Below, in pieces: positions 38,421 through 46,903 of a stretch of 64,000 nucleotides of DNA. The notes beneath the pieces were generated by a model. The model worked only from the letters and a program-made list of their open reading frames with translations. It did no database searches and was not told where the DNA came from. Made by a program: the position numbers and the translations under genes. This stretch comes from Aeromonas fluvialis (GTDB lineage Bacteria; Pseudomonadota; Gammaproteobacteria; Enterobacterales; Aeromonadaceae): NCBI RefSeq assembly GCF_000819885.1, contig NZ_CDBO01000021.1, positions 1 through 64,000 of the forward strand, written 5' to 3'. Positions within the stretch are counted from its first letter, which is position 1. Each line of letters starts with the position of its first letter.

Positions 38421-39965
38421 TTAACTGTTGTTCTTCACAAACAGGGTCAGCTCCTGACCGGGCTTGAGATAATCCCCTTTGTCCAGCTGGTTCCAGCGCA
38501 TCACATCGTTGATGGCGACCTGGAAGCGCGCGGCGATGGAAGAGATGGAGTCGCCACGGCGAACCTGATACACCATCGGCTTGTCGCTCTTCTTCCCCTG
38601 CTTGGGATAGACCACCAGCTTCATGCCCGGTTTGAGCGCCGATTTGGCGTTCAGTCCATTCCACTTGGCCAGCTCGGTATGTGAGACGCCGTGAGCCTGG
38701 CTGATGCTCCACAGGTTGTCACCTGCCCGCACCTTGTAGCTCACCTTGCCTTTCTGGCTGCTGCCACGGCTGGCCAGTTGCTGCGGTTTGCTGGCGGTGC
38801 TGCTGACCTGTCCATGGGTCGGGATCACCAGTTGCTGACCGCGACGCAGGTTGTTGCTACGCAGATTGTTGGCCAGTTTCAACTCGCTCACGCTGACACC
38901 GTGATGCTGGGCGATGCGTGACAGGGTGTCGCCACTGACAACCTGATAGGATCGGGTACGAATACGCTCGCTCTTGGGCAGATCGGCCAGTGCCAGCTCC
39001 AGGGTATCGGCATATTCTACCGGTACCAGCAGGCGGTAAGGACCACGGGGCGACATCACACCACGATTGAGGGCCGGATTGACCTCTTTGAGCTGTGCGG
39101 TGCGCAGACCCGCCAATTGGGCCGCCACATTCAGGTCGATCTGGCTTCCTGTGTCCACCACCCGCAGCCTGGGTTCATTGGCCAGCACCGGCAGCGTGAC
39201 GTTGTACTTGTCTGCATTACTGATCATGTCAGACATGGCCAAGATCTTTGGCACATACATCCGGGTTTCGCGGGGCAGATCGAGCGACCAGTAGTCGGTC
39301 GGTTTACCCGCACGTTGGTTGCGCTGGATGGCGTTGCGCACTCTGCCTTCACCGGCATTGTAGGCCGCCAGGGTTTGCAGCCAGTCACCGTCGAAGAAGC
39401 GGTTCAGGTACTCCAGATAGTCGAGCGCCGCATTGGTGGAAGCCAGCACATCGCGCCGTCCGTCATACCAGTTGTCGTGGCGCAGACCGAAGTTCTTGCC
39501 AGTGGCGGGGACAAATTGCCAGAGCCCCACCGCATTGCTGCGGGATCGGGCATGAGGATTGAACATGCTCTCGATCATCGGGACAGTAACAAGCTCCATT
39601 GGCAGCCCACGCCGTTCTATCTCCTCTACTATCAGATAGAGGTAAGGTTCAGCCCGGCTGGCAATGGTCGCCAGATGCTTATTATTACGCAACAACGACT
39701 CACGTTGTTGGCGGATGCGGGCATTATCCGGGGTATCCAGCTGCATATCATCGCTGATGCGCACCCACAGATTGTCCGTATCTTCCATTTCGTCCAGCTG
39801 TTCATCGCCAAACAGGAAATTGGAAGCATGTTTGCTATGCGCTTTTTTCTTGACCTGGGGGGACTTGATCGGCTCGATTGCCGTTAGCGCCCGGTCATCC
39901 TGATGGCTCAGGTTTTGGCAGCCACTGAGCAACAGCGCTGCCAATAAGGCCGTTCGTACCTTCAT
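38421..39965 (-). CDS. mltD: Membrane-bound lytic murein transglycosylase D
   Basis: It cleaves peptidoglycan glycan strands with 1,6-anhydro-muropeptide formation. MKVRTALLAALLLSGC is a lipoprotein signal with lipobox LLSG-C, so it is an outer-membrane lipoprotein. The SLT domain follows (MELVTVPMIESMFNPHARS with catalytic Glu, AVGLWQFVPATGKNFGL, TLAAYNAGEGRVRNAI). Three LysM modules lie at the C-terminus, near residues 345-390, 410-455 and 465-510. The start is ATG 39965, which begins the signal peptide. Length 514. Confidence 0.94.
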   Translation of the reverse strand: MKVRTALLAALLLSGCQNLSHQDDRALTAIEPIKSPQVKKKAHSKHASNFLFGDEQLDEMEDTDNLWVRISDDMQLDTPDNARIRQQRESLLRNNKHLATIASRAEPYLYLIVEEIERRGLPMELVTVPMIESMFNPHARSRSNAVGLWQFVPATGKNFGLRHDNWYDGRRDVLASTNAALDYLEYLNRFFDGDWLQTLAAYNAGEGRVRNAIQRNQRAGKPTDYWSLDLPRETRMYVPKILAMSDMISNADKYNVTLPVLANEPRLRVVDTGSQIDLNVAAQLAGLRTAQLKEVNPALNRGVMSPRGPYRLLVPVEYADTLELALADLPKSERIRTRSYQVVSGDTLSRIAQHHGVSVSELKLANNLRSNNLRRGQQLVIPTHGQVSSTASKPQQLASRGSSQKGKVSYKVRAGDNLWSISQAHGVSHTELAKWNGLNAKSALKPGMKLVVYPKQGKKSDKPMVYQVRRGDSISSIAARFQVAINDVMRWNQLDKGDYLKPGQELTLFVKNNS

Positions 39966-40035
39966 CTCGTTCCGGTCATTTTTAGGAAAAACAGCCCGCA
40001 TCATAAGGGGCAATGGCCCCCTGATCAAGGTTTGT

Positions 40036-40800
40036 TCAAAAAACGTCCTTCCACTGGCGCAGGATGGTGAAGGTATCTACCGGATTTTCCACGCATTTTA
40101 GCCCGTGATTTTCAGCAGAAAATTTCACTGAATCCTGCTCGCAGCGCAGAAAAATGTTGAAAGTGCGTTCATCCCCCAACCGGGTTGGCAGGCTGGGCAG
40201 TCCTTGTTGACGCAGTTTGCTGATCAGCCCGATCTGGCGGCGGATCGCCGGGTTGTCCGGCTCGACCGCATAGGCAAAGCGCAGGTTGGCGAGGGTGTAC
40301 TCGTGGGCACAATAGATGAGGGTCTCATCGGGCAGGGCGGCGAGTCGTTGCAGCGAGTGGTACATCTGCTCCGGCGTCCCTTCAAACAGGCGGCCACAAC
40401 CGGCCGAGAAGAGGGTATCGCCACAAAACAGCATGCCGTTGCCATGGTAGGCGATGTGGCCACGGGTGTGACCGGGCACATGGATCACCTCGAGGGCGAG
40501 GCCGTGCCAGTTGATCTGATCGCCATCTTCCAGCCACTGACCGTGGTGATCCGGCATCGGGTCAAGTTTGGGGCCATAAAGCCGGGCGTGGGGGAAGTGG
40601 GCAAGCAGGTCGGTGACGCCGCCCACATGGTCGTGATGGTGATGGGTGAGCAGGATGGCGTCGAGCTCGAGCCCCAATACCTCGAGCCGCTCCAGCACCG
40701 GCGCCGCATCGCCCGGGTCGACCACCAGACAGTGATTTTCGTGGCGGATCAACCAGATGTAGTTGTCATTAAAGGCTGGAACTGTGATCACTGGATACAT
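40036..40800 (-). CDS. gloB: Hydroxyacylglutathione hydrolase (glyoxalase II)
   Basis: It hydrolyses S-D-lactoylglutathione in methylglyoxal detoxification. The 254-residue metallo-beta-lactamase fold has the metal motif LLTHHHHDHVGG, plus PGHTRGH, FCGDTLFSAGCGR and AHEYTLANLRF. The ATG at 40800 begins MYPVITVPAFNDNYIWL, the family N-terminus. It diverges from yafS as in E. coli. Confidence 0.96.
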   Translation of the reverse strand: MYPVITVPAFNDNYIWLIRHENHCLVVDPGDAAPVLERLEVLGLELDAILLTHHHHDHVGGVTDLLAHFPHARLYGPKLDPMPDHHGQWLEDGDQINWHGLALEVIHVPGHTRGHIAYHGNGMLFCGDTLFSAGCGRLFEGTPEQMYHSLQRLAALPDETLIYCAHEYTLANLRFAYAVEPDNPAIRRQIGLISKLRQQGLPSLPTRLGDERTFNIFLRCEQDSVKFSAENHGLKCVENPVDTFTILRQWKDVF

Positions 40801-40872
40801 GAGTCTGCTTCTCTTTAGGGAGGGTATCTTATATAACAGGATGGCGTTCGAAACCCCGAGTTGAGCCCTATT

Positions 40873-41595
40873 ATGCAGGTGGCACGTACCGAACAACAAA
40901 TCGAGATCCCGACCAGCTGGTCTGCCTTGCCGATGGGGGACTGGGTGGCGGCCGAGATCCAGGATCGGCTCGACAACTGGTGCCCCAATCTGTTTGGCTA
41001 CCATCTGCTGAAAATTGGCGCCCTGAGCGCTGAACTCTCCTGCAAACGATCTTCCATTCACCACCAGATTGGCGTCGCCCCCGGCGGGCGGCTGCTCGAC
41101 ATGTATGGCGATCCCCTCGCTCTGCCGGTGCGCACCGGCAGTGTCGATGCCTGCCTGCTGGCCCACTGTCTCGATTTTTCTGCCGATCCCCATCAGGTGC
41201 TGCGTGAGGCCGAGAGGGTGCTGACCGACGATGGCTGGCTGATCATCAGTGGCTACAACCCCTTGAGTCTGGTCGGGATCGGCCACTGTGTACCCTTCTT
41301 GCGGCGCAGAATGCCCTGGTCGGCTCGGATGTTCACCCCAGGAAGAGTGACGGATTGGCTGCATCTGTTAGGATGCGAGGTGATGTTCGACGAGCGCTTT
41401 GGTTACTCGTTTATGGGGAAACAGAGCTGGCACAGTTGGTGGCGGGAGAGTATCGGGCGGGATTATTGCAGGGCATTTGCATCGGTATACGTGATTGCGG
41501 CTCGTAAGCGGCGCTTTCCATTGATCCCGGTGCGGCGGCGTTGGCAACTGTCCAAATCCCTCGCCACACCGGGCATGGCCCGTCAGGGCTGGTAG
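40873..41595 (+). CDS. yafS: YafS-like SAM-dependent methyltransferase
   Basis: A class I methyltransferase-like protein of 240 residues. [15 protein letters not shown] and [24 protein letters not shown] correspond to the YafS pattern; [17 protein letters not shown] follows. The canonical glycine-rich SAM loop is poorly conserved, as in the family. Substrate is unknown. An upstream TTG (40861) is possible. Its 3' end overlaps rnhA by 13 bases in convergent orientation. Confidence 0.85.
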   Translation: MQVARTEQQIEIPTSWSALPMGDWVAAEIQDRLDNWCPNLFGYHLLKIGALSAELSCKRSSIHHQIGVAPGGRLLDMYGDPLALPVRTGSVDACLLAHCLDFSADPHQVLREAERVLTDDGWLIISGYNPLSLVGIGHCVPFLRRRMPWSARMFTPGRVTDWLHLLGCEVMFDERFGYSFMGKQSWHSWWRESIGRDYCRAFASVYVIAARKRRFPLIPVRRRWQLSKSLATPGMARQGW

Positions 41596-42047
41596 CCGGT
41601 ATCCTCGGCCAGATCCTTGCCGCAGGCGGCATCGCGGGCCAGCTCGTCACACCGTTCGTTCTCCGGGTGGCCGGAGTGGCCCTTGACCCAGAGCCACTCG
41701 ATCTGGTGGCGACCCACTTCCGCATCCAGCTCTTTCCAGAGATCGACATTCTTGACCGGCTGACGGTTGGCGGTCATCCACCCTTTCTTCTTCCAGCCGA
41801 TGATCCACTGGGTGATCCCCTGGCGGACATACTGGCTGTCGGTGGTGAGGCGCACCTGGCACGGTTCGTTGAGGGTGCGCAGCCCCATGATGGCGGCCAT
41901 CAGCTCCATCCGGTTATTGGTGGTCAACTTGAATCCGGCGGAAATCTCTTTGCGGTGTTTGCCGTAGACCATTACAGCTCCGTAACCACCCGGGCCCGGA
42001 TTGCCGAGGCAGGAGCCGTCGGTATAGACATCAATCTGTTTTAACAT
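41583..42047 (-). CDS. rnhA: Ribonuclease HI
   Basis: It cleaves the RNA strand of RNA-DNA hybrids. It has 154 residues. The catalytic acidic residues are in [15 protein letters not shown] (D), [10 protein letters not shown] (E), LTTDSQYV (D) and NERCDELAR (D); [10 protein letters not shown] gives the His loop. The start is ATG 42047; a TTG six bases upstream is not needed. Divergent from dnaQ, as in E. coli. Confidence 0.97.
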   Translation of the reverse strand: MLKQIDVYTDGSCLGNPGPGGYGAVMVYGKHRKEISAGFKLTTNNRMELMAAIMGLRTLNEPCQVRLTTDSQYVRQGITQWIIGWKKKGWMTANRQPVKNVDLWKELDAEVGRHQIEWLWVKGHSGHPENERCDELARDAACGKDLAEDTGYQP

Positions 42048-42075
42048 GAGCAATCAATCTGTTTTAGCATGAGGC
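42031..42075. repeat. 23-bp duplication at the rnhA start
   Basis: TCAATCTGTTTTAACATGAG (42031-42050) recurs as TCAATCTGTTTTAGCATGAG (42054-42073). It duplicates the first codons and start of rnhA, so a second ATG-like codon (ATGCTAAAACAG on the minus strand) lies upstream but leads out of frame. Confidence 0.75.
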
Positions 42076-42126
42076 TTGGGGTAAACTAGCGAGTAAGTAA
42101 AGCCGAAGTTTGACATAGATTGGATC

Positions 42127-42861
42127 ATGAACACACCCCAACTGAATCGCCAGATCATTCTGGATACTGAAACCACAGGTATGAATACGGCGGGCGGCCC
42201 CGTCTATCTGGGTCATCGCATCATTGAAATCGGCTGTGTGGAGGTGATCAACCGCAAGCTGACCGGTAACCACTATCACGTCTATATCAAGCCTGATCGT
42301 CTGGTCGACCCGGAAGCGATTCAGGTGCACGGTATCACCGACGAGTTCCTGCGTGACAAACCGTCGTTCAGCCAGATTGCCGACGAGTTCCTCGAGTTCA
42401 TCCGCGGCGCCGAACTGATTGCCCACAACGCGCCGTTTGACGTGAGCTTCATGGATTACGAGTTCAGCAAGCTCGGACTCAACTTCAAGACGGCGGATAT
42501 CTGCACCATCACCGACACCCTGGCGATGGCGCGGGATCTCTTCCCCGGCAAGCGCAATAACCTGGACGTGCTTTGCGATCGCTACGGTATCGATAACTCG
42601 CATCGTACGCTGCACGGGGCCTTGCTCGATGCGGAGATCCTGGCAGACGTCTATCTGTTGATGACCGGTGGTCAGACCAAACTCAATCTGGCCACCGAAA
42701 GCAGTGAAAACGAGAGCAATCAGGACACCAGCATTCGCCGACTGGAGAGCAACCGCCCTGCGCTCAAGGTGATCCGCACCAGTGCCGAGGTGCTGGCCAA
42801 GCATGAGGCTCGGCTCGACCTGGTACAGAAGAAGGGAGGGAGTTGTCTGTGGCGGCAATAA
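42127..42861 (+). CDS. dnaQ: DNA polymerase III epsilon subunit (proofreading exonuclease)
   Basis: It is the 3'-5' exonuclease of the replicase. ILDTETTGMN (Exo I), ELIAHNAPFDVSFMDYE (Exo II) and RTLHGALLDAEILADVYL (Exo III with the catalytic His) are present. It has 244 residues; the C-terminal tail after 185 is the flexible linker and alpha-subunit contact. Confidence 0.96.
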   Translation: MNTPQLNRQIILDTETTGMNTAGGPVYLGHRIIEIGCVEVINRKLTGNHYHVYIKPDRLVDPEAIQVHGITDEFLRDKPSFSQIADEFLEFIRGAELIAHNAPFDVSFMDYEFSKLGLNFKTADICTITDTLAMARDLFPGKRNNLDVLCDRYGIDNSHRTLHGALLDAEILADVYLLMTGGQTKLNLATESSENESNQDTSIRRLESNRPALKVIRTSAEVLAKHEARLDLVQKKGGSCLWRQ

Positions 42862-44120
42862 GCAAGTGGTGTGCCGGTCTACTGTTGTTGCTCTCGCTGG
42901 GGGCGACGGCGACCGAAGTGTTTGCACCCACCGATATCCCGCTACTGGATAACCGCTTTCGCATCGATTATGGGGTGAAGGAGATCACCTTCATTATCAA
43001 ACGCAAAGCGGGCACGCCTTCGGTGATCCTGGTGCGTCCCGATGGCAGCAAGCTCTATGTCGGCCGGGTCAAACCCGTCGATGTGGGTTGGCTGGCCCTG
43101 CCAGAACATGATCTCATTACCCTGCGCAATCCGATGCCGGGCCCTTGGCAGGCGATTGGCGAGGTGGATCCCGACAACCGGGTGCGCATTCTCTCCGATA
43201 TCCGGCTCGATATCGCCGCCCTGCCGATGCAGCTCTATCAGGGGGAGGTGGTCAAGCTCAAGGCGTGGTTGCTGATCAATGGTCAGCCGCCGAAAGATAA
43301 ATACTATCTCTCTGATCTGGGGATGACGGTCAAGCTGCAATCCTTCAGCGATGCCGCTCAGCAACAGGTGGTGCTGGATCAGGTACTCGGCCACTATCGC
43401 GATGACGGCAAGGGTCTCGACGAAGTGCCGGGTGACGGTATCATGACCGCGGAAGTGACACTACAGGATATACCCGGTGGCAAGTACCGCGCCATGTTCA
43501 GCACCGGTAATCAGGTGTTTGTCCGTGCCCGCTATCAGGATGTACTGCTTTACCCTTATCCGTTCGGTTATAACCTGGCTCCCCCTTCAGCAGAGCTGGG
43601 CGCCAAGCTGTCACTGCTAATCGACAGTGATGAACTGGATCCCGCTTCCGTGGTGATCAAGGGGAGTGTGACCAGCAATGTGGGCGGCCTCTACGCGTTT
43701 AGCGAGACGACCAGTGGACCCAAGCTTGATATCGATCTCTCCGCCATCAAGGAGGTGGGGCAGCATGAGGTGAAAGCAACCCTCTATGGCACCAATCGCC
43801 TCGGCCGAGAGCTGAAAATCGAGTTGCCGGTGAAAACCTTCAATGTCTTCCCGCCACCGCCGCCTCCTGTAGAGGTGGTGTCGGCGGCCGCTGTGGCTTC
43901 CAGTGCAGAGTCTGTCGAGGGTGCGCCTGAAGAGGGGATGGGCTGGGTGTTTTGGGCTCTGGTTGGGGGCGGGGTTCTACTGGTGTTGCTGGGGGGCGCC
44001 GGTTTTGTGGTGTTACAAAAACGGCGCGCCTTTAAACGTGCGCTGGCGGCGGCTCAGGCTGAAAATCAGCAAAGTGGTCAACCGGCAGCCAAGCTGGACC
44101 TGAACTTGCCAGAGCAGTAA
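42849..44120 (+). CDS. TIGR03503-family membrane-anchored protein
   Basis: A conserved gammaproteobacterial protein of unknown function. It has a signal peptide (ISKWCAGLLLLLSLGATATE), a periplasmic beta-rich region, a proline run (PPPPPP, near residue 337) and a single C-terminal membrane helix (WVFWALVGGGVLLVLLGGAG, near 363-383) with a short basic cytoplasmic tail. The beta-rich part resembles von Willebrand-associated immunoglobulin-like modules of this family. GTG 42849 is preferred because GGGAGGG lies seven bases before it; a TTG at 42843 is too close. It overlaps the end of dnaQ by 13 bases. Confidence 0.8.
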   Translation: MAAISKWCAGLLLLLSLGATATEVFAPTDIPLLDNRFRIDYGVKEITFIIKRKAGTPSVILVRPDGSKLYVGRVKPVDVGWLALPEHDLITLRNPMPGPWQAIGEVDPDNRVRILSDIRLDIAALPMQLYQGEVVKLKAWLLINGQPPKDKYYLSDLGMTVKLQSFSDAAQQQVVLDQVLGHYRDDGKGLDEVPGDGIMTAEVTLQDIPGGKYRAMFSTGNQVFVRARYQDVLLYPYPFGYNLAPPSAELGAKLSLLIDSDELDPASVVIKGSVTSNVGGLYAFSETTSGPKLDIDLSAIKEVGQHEVKATLYGTNRLGRELKIELPVKTFNVFPPPPPPVEVVSAAAVASSAESVEGAPEEGMGWVFWALVGGGVLLVLLGGAGFVVLQKRRAFKRALAAAQAENQQSGQPAAKLDLNLPEQ

Positions 44121-44163
44121 CCCTGACTCGGGAAAAACGATAAACCAGATAGAAAGATAGAAG

Positions 44164-44197
44164 AAACCGCCCTTGATATACAGGGCGGTTTTTTTTG
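44164..44197 (+). terminator. Terminator after the TIGR03503 gene
   Basis: The stem AAACCGCCCT / AGGGCGGTTT is followed by six further T. Confidence 0.9.
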
Positions 44198-44229
44198 CGG
44201 GTCCCATCAGATGAAGGGACTGGCTGGTA

Positions 44230-45747
44230 TCAGTGATTGCCGATATAGACATCCTTGTTCTGCTCGCGGATCTCGAGAAACTTGTCCAGACTGGCCATCA
44301 TCAGTTCGACCAGCTGGGGATCGAAATGCTGGCCCTTCTCCTCTTCAATCAGCGCCAGTACCTTGTCCAGTGGCCACGCCTTCTTGTAGCAGCGATCCGA
44401 GCCCAGAGCATCGAACACATCGGCCAGCGCAACAATCCGTCCTTCCAGTGGAATATCGGCCCCCTTCAATCCGCGGGGATAACCGCTGCCATTCCACTTC
44501 TCATGGTGACTGCCTGCGATGGTGGCGCCAATCTGGAACAGCGCCAGATCGCTACCGGAGAGCATATCATGCCCGAGTTGGGCATGGGATTTCATGATCT
44601 CCCACTCTTCCGGGGTGAGTTTGCCCGGTTTGTGCAAAATGGCATCGGGAATACCGACCTTGCCTATGTCGTGCAGTGGTGAGGCGCGTTTAACCAGCTC
44701 GCTCTGCTCTTCGCTCATCCCCAGCAGATGGCAGAAAAGTTCTGTGTAGAGCGCTACCCGTTTGACGTGCAGCCCAGACTCCTTGGAACGGGTCTCGACC
44801 AGTTCGCCGATGCGATAGATGATCTCCCTTTGGTTATCGGCGATGACCTCGTTGAGCCGGATATTTTCCAGTGCCACTATGATGCTTTCGGTAAACAGGG
44901 TCAGCAGGCTGGTATCGATCTGACTGAGCTGGCGAGTGGTCTCGATATAAAACAGCAGGTGGTGGCGCTGGTTTTGGCAGTAGAGCACCATCTGGTTGGA
45001 GTGATAGATACTGCAACCCCTGGTTATGGCCTGACGCAGTATCTCGGGGGCCTCTGTCAACCGCACGGGGGGATGATCTGGAAGCATGGGCTCCAGCAGC
45101 TGATCTTTTACCTCGTAGGTATATTGCTTTACATCGTAAATCTGGGTCTCTCCCAGATGGAGCAGCGCGCTGAGCTGCTCCTGGGCGCCTTCGACAAACT
45201 GACGCAGGGCCCGTTTCTCAAAGATACCCTTGGAGGCCTCGATGACTTTTTCCAGTCCTTGCCGATTGCTCTCCAGGGTGCGGATATCCCGATAGGATCG
45301 CAGGCTGGCCCGAAGCAGAGTACGCAGCTTCTGGGAGGTCAGTTCGGTCTTGTCTTTGTAGTCGTTGATGTCGTAGTTGGTCACCACGTCATCTTCCGGT
45401 GCCTGCCCCGGTTGGCCGGTACGGAGCACGATGCGCACCATCTTGTTTTGCAGCTCTTCCCGGACATATTTGACGACATCGAGGCCGGCGTGATCGGCCT
45501 CCATCACCACGTCCAGCAGCAGTAGCGCAACATCCGGGGTGGTGGCCAGCATTTTTTTTGCTTCTGCAGCCGAATAGGCGTTTAAAAACTCGATAGGACG
45601 ATTGTCAAACTCGAATTTGTTCAAGGTTATCTTGGTGATGCGATGCACTTCCGGTTCATCGTCAACAATCATTACCTTCCAGCCCGCTTGCTTCGTGTCG
45701 GGGAGGGAGAGATCGTCATCATCAATAATCAGGATTTGGTCATCCAT
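44230..45747 (-). CDS. DUF3369 response regulator with HD-GYP c-di-GMP phosphodiesterase domain
   Basis: Residues 22-145 are a receiver-like domain (VMIVDDEPEVHRIT, phospho-Asp in LLLLDVVMEADHAG). DUF3369 follows to about 325. The HD-GYP domain covers about 330-495: ASPLHDIGKVGIPDAIL, HAQLGHDML, AGSHHEKWNGSGYPRGLKG and LADVFDALGSDR. All metal ligands and GYP are present, so hydrolysis of cyclic di-GMP is likely. No sensor kinase gene is adjacent. Two ATG codons stand in tandem; the second has AGGA seven bases upstream. Confidence 0.88.
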   Translation of the reverse strand: MDDQILIIDDDDLSLPDTKQAGWKVMIVDDEPEVHRITKITLNKFEFDNRPIEFLNAYSAAEAKKMLATTPDVALLLLDVVMEADHAGLDVVKYVREELQNKMVRIVLRTGQPGQAPEDDVVTNYDINDYKDKTELTSQKLRTLLRASLRSYRDIRTLESNRQGLEKVIEASKGIFEKRALRQFVEGAQEQLSALLHLGETQIYDVKQYTYEVKDQLLEPMLPDHPPVRLTEAPEILRQAITRGCSIYHSNQMVLYCQNQRHHLLFYIETTRQLSQIDTSLLTLFTESIIVALENIRLNEVIADNQREIIYRIGELVETRSKESGLHVKRVALYTELFCHLLGMSEEQSELVKRASPLHDIGKVGIPDAILHKPGKLTPEEWEIMKSHAQLGHDMLSGSDLALFQIGATIAGSHHEKWNGSGYPRGLKGADIPLEGRIVALADVFDALGSDRCYKKAWPLDKVLALIEEEKGQHFDPQLVELMMASLDKFLEIREQNKDVYIGNH

Positions 45748-45930
45748 CATACAATCCTGTTTGGCATCCAGTGCTTACATTAACTGCTTCACTAAGGATA
45801 GGAAACGTATTGAGCAATAAAATTTGATCTCGAAATACTATGATCGAACCAGGCAAATGAAACCTGGTCTCCATACGGGCCAATTATTCCATTTTTCTTG
45901 CCAATCATAGCGCTGGCTCGCATGGTCTTT

Positions 45931-45960
45931 ACCCGACATTCCGCACCTGATTGGGGATTT
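45931..45960 (+). repeat. ACCCGACATTCCGCACCTGA repeat at a tnpB break
   Basis: It shares 27 bases exactly with the inverted copy at 2838-2864. The tnpB homology begins right after it, so the repeat marks the recombination or insertion point. Confidence 0.75.
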
Positions 45961-46472
45961 TAAAAGGGAGAGTGAAGCTGCCAGCCGGGCTTACGTGGGT
46001 CAAGTTTCGCCAGTCACGCCCAGTCGCAGGGAAGATTAAAAACGCCACTGTCAGCCAAGCCGCCGGGCACTGGTATGTCTCATTTCAGATCGAGCAGGAG
46101 ACGCCTGAGCCAATCCACCCGTCCGGCTCAATGGTCGGGCTGGATGCGGGTATCGCCAAGCTCGCAACCCTGTCAGACGACACGGTGTTTGAGCCCGTCA
46201 ACAGCTTCAAACCCAATCAGGCCAAGCTGGCAAGGCTCCAGCGCCAGTTGAGTAAAAAGGTTAAGTTCAGCAGTAACTGGAAGAAGCAAAAAGGCAAGAT
46301 CCAGCGCCTGCATTCGCATATCGCCAATACCCGCCGCGATTACCTGCACAAGGTCACAACGACAATCAGCAAAAACCACGCGATGATCGTCATTGAGGAT
46401 GTGAAGGTTGCCAGCATGTCAACATCAGCAGCGGGCACGACCAGCCAGCCGGGGCGCAACGTCCGGGCATAA
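45961..46472 (+). pseudogene. Truncated tnpB (IS200/IS605-family OrfB)
   Basis: About 170 residues of a TnpB-like protein are in frame: RVKLPAGLTWVKFRQSRP, SFQIEQETPEP, MVGLDAGIAKLATLS (RuvC I Asp) and ISKNHAMIVIEDVKVASM (RuvC II Glu). The N-terminus is missing at the repeat junction, and the C-terminal zinc finger and RuvC III are missing. It is therefore a dead remnant. No tnpA and no credible right end are seen. Confidence 0.85.
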
Positions 46473-46505
46473 TGGCGTCAGCACATTGGCGACGTCCGAT
46501 GCCGT

Positions 46506-46859
46506 TTACTGCGACTGGATGGCGGTCACAGTGAGCTTGCCGCCTTGGTTTTCGGCATGAAAGTGGATGGCATCCCCCACCTGGAGCCCCTTGAGCTGGG
46601 TCGGATCAGCCACTTGAAAGATCATGGTCATGGGGGGCATCTTGAGGTTGTCTATTGCCTCGTGTTTGATGCCGACCTTGCCGCTCCCCTCATCGAGGCG
46701 GGTAATGACCCCCTTGGTCATCACCATTGCGGCCTGTTCGCTCATCTCACCCGTCTGGCTCATATCGTGCCCTTCATGGTGCATCATCTCTTCGGCTTGC
46801 AGGCTGGTCTGGGTGGCAAGGCCCATCAGCAGGGTCAGGGTCAGCGTCTTGTGGTTCAT
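46506..46859 (-). CDS. cusF: Periplasmic copper/silver chaperone CusF
   Basis: A 117-residue secreted protein; signal peptide about residues 1-22. It passes Cu(I)/Ag(I) to CusB. The metal block reads IKHEAIDNLKMPPMTMIF: the His and two Met ligands are kept, but the Trp that caps the metal in E. coli CusF (WPEMTM) is replaced by Met. A His/Met-rich stretch (MMHHEGHDM) precedes the domain. GAGGA lies eight bases before the ATG. It follows cusA by 44 bases. Confidence 0.9.
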   Translation of the reverse strand: MNHKTLTLTLLMGLATQTSLQAEEMMHHEGHDMSQTGEMSEQAAMVMTKGVITRLDEGSGKVGIKHEAIDNLKMPPMTMIFQVADPTQLKGLQVGDAIHFHAENQGGKLTVTAIQSQ

Positions 46860-46903
46860 CTTGATTTCCTCGTTGTCTAGTCGAAATGGATCCCGGTGTC
46901 AGC

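Noticed and set aside
45961-46472. Active TnpB nuclease with guide RNA
   Set aside because: Both ends are missing, including the third RuvC motif, and no guide-RNA end can be seen.
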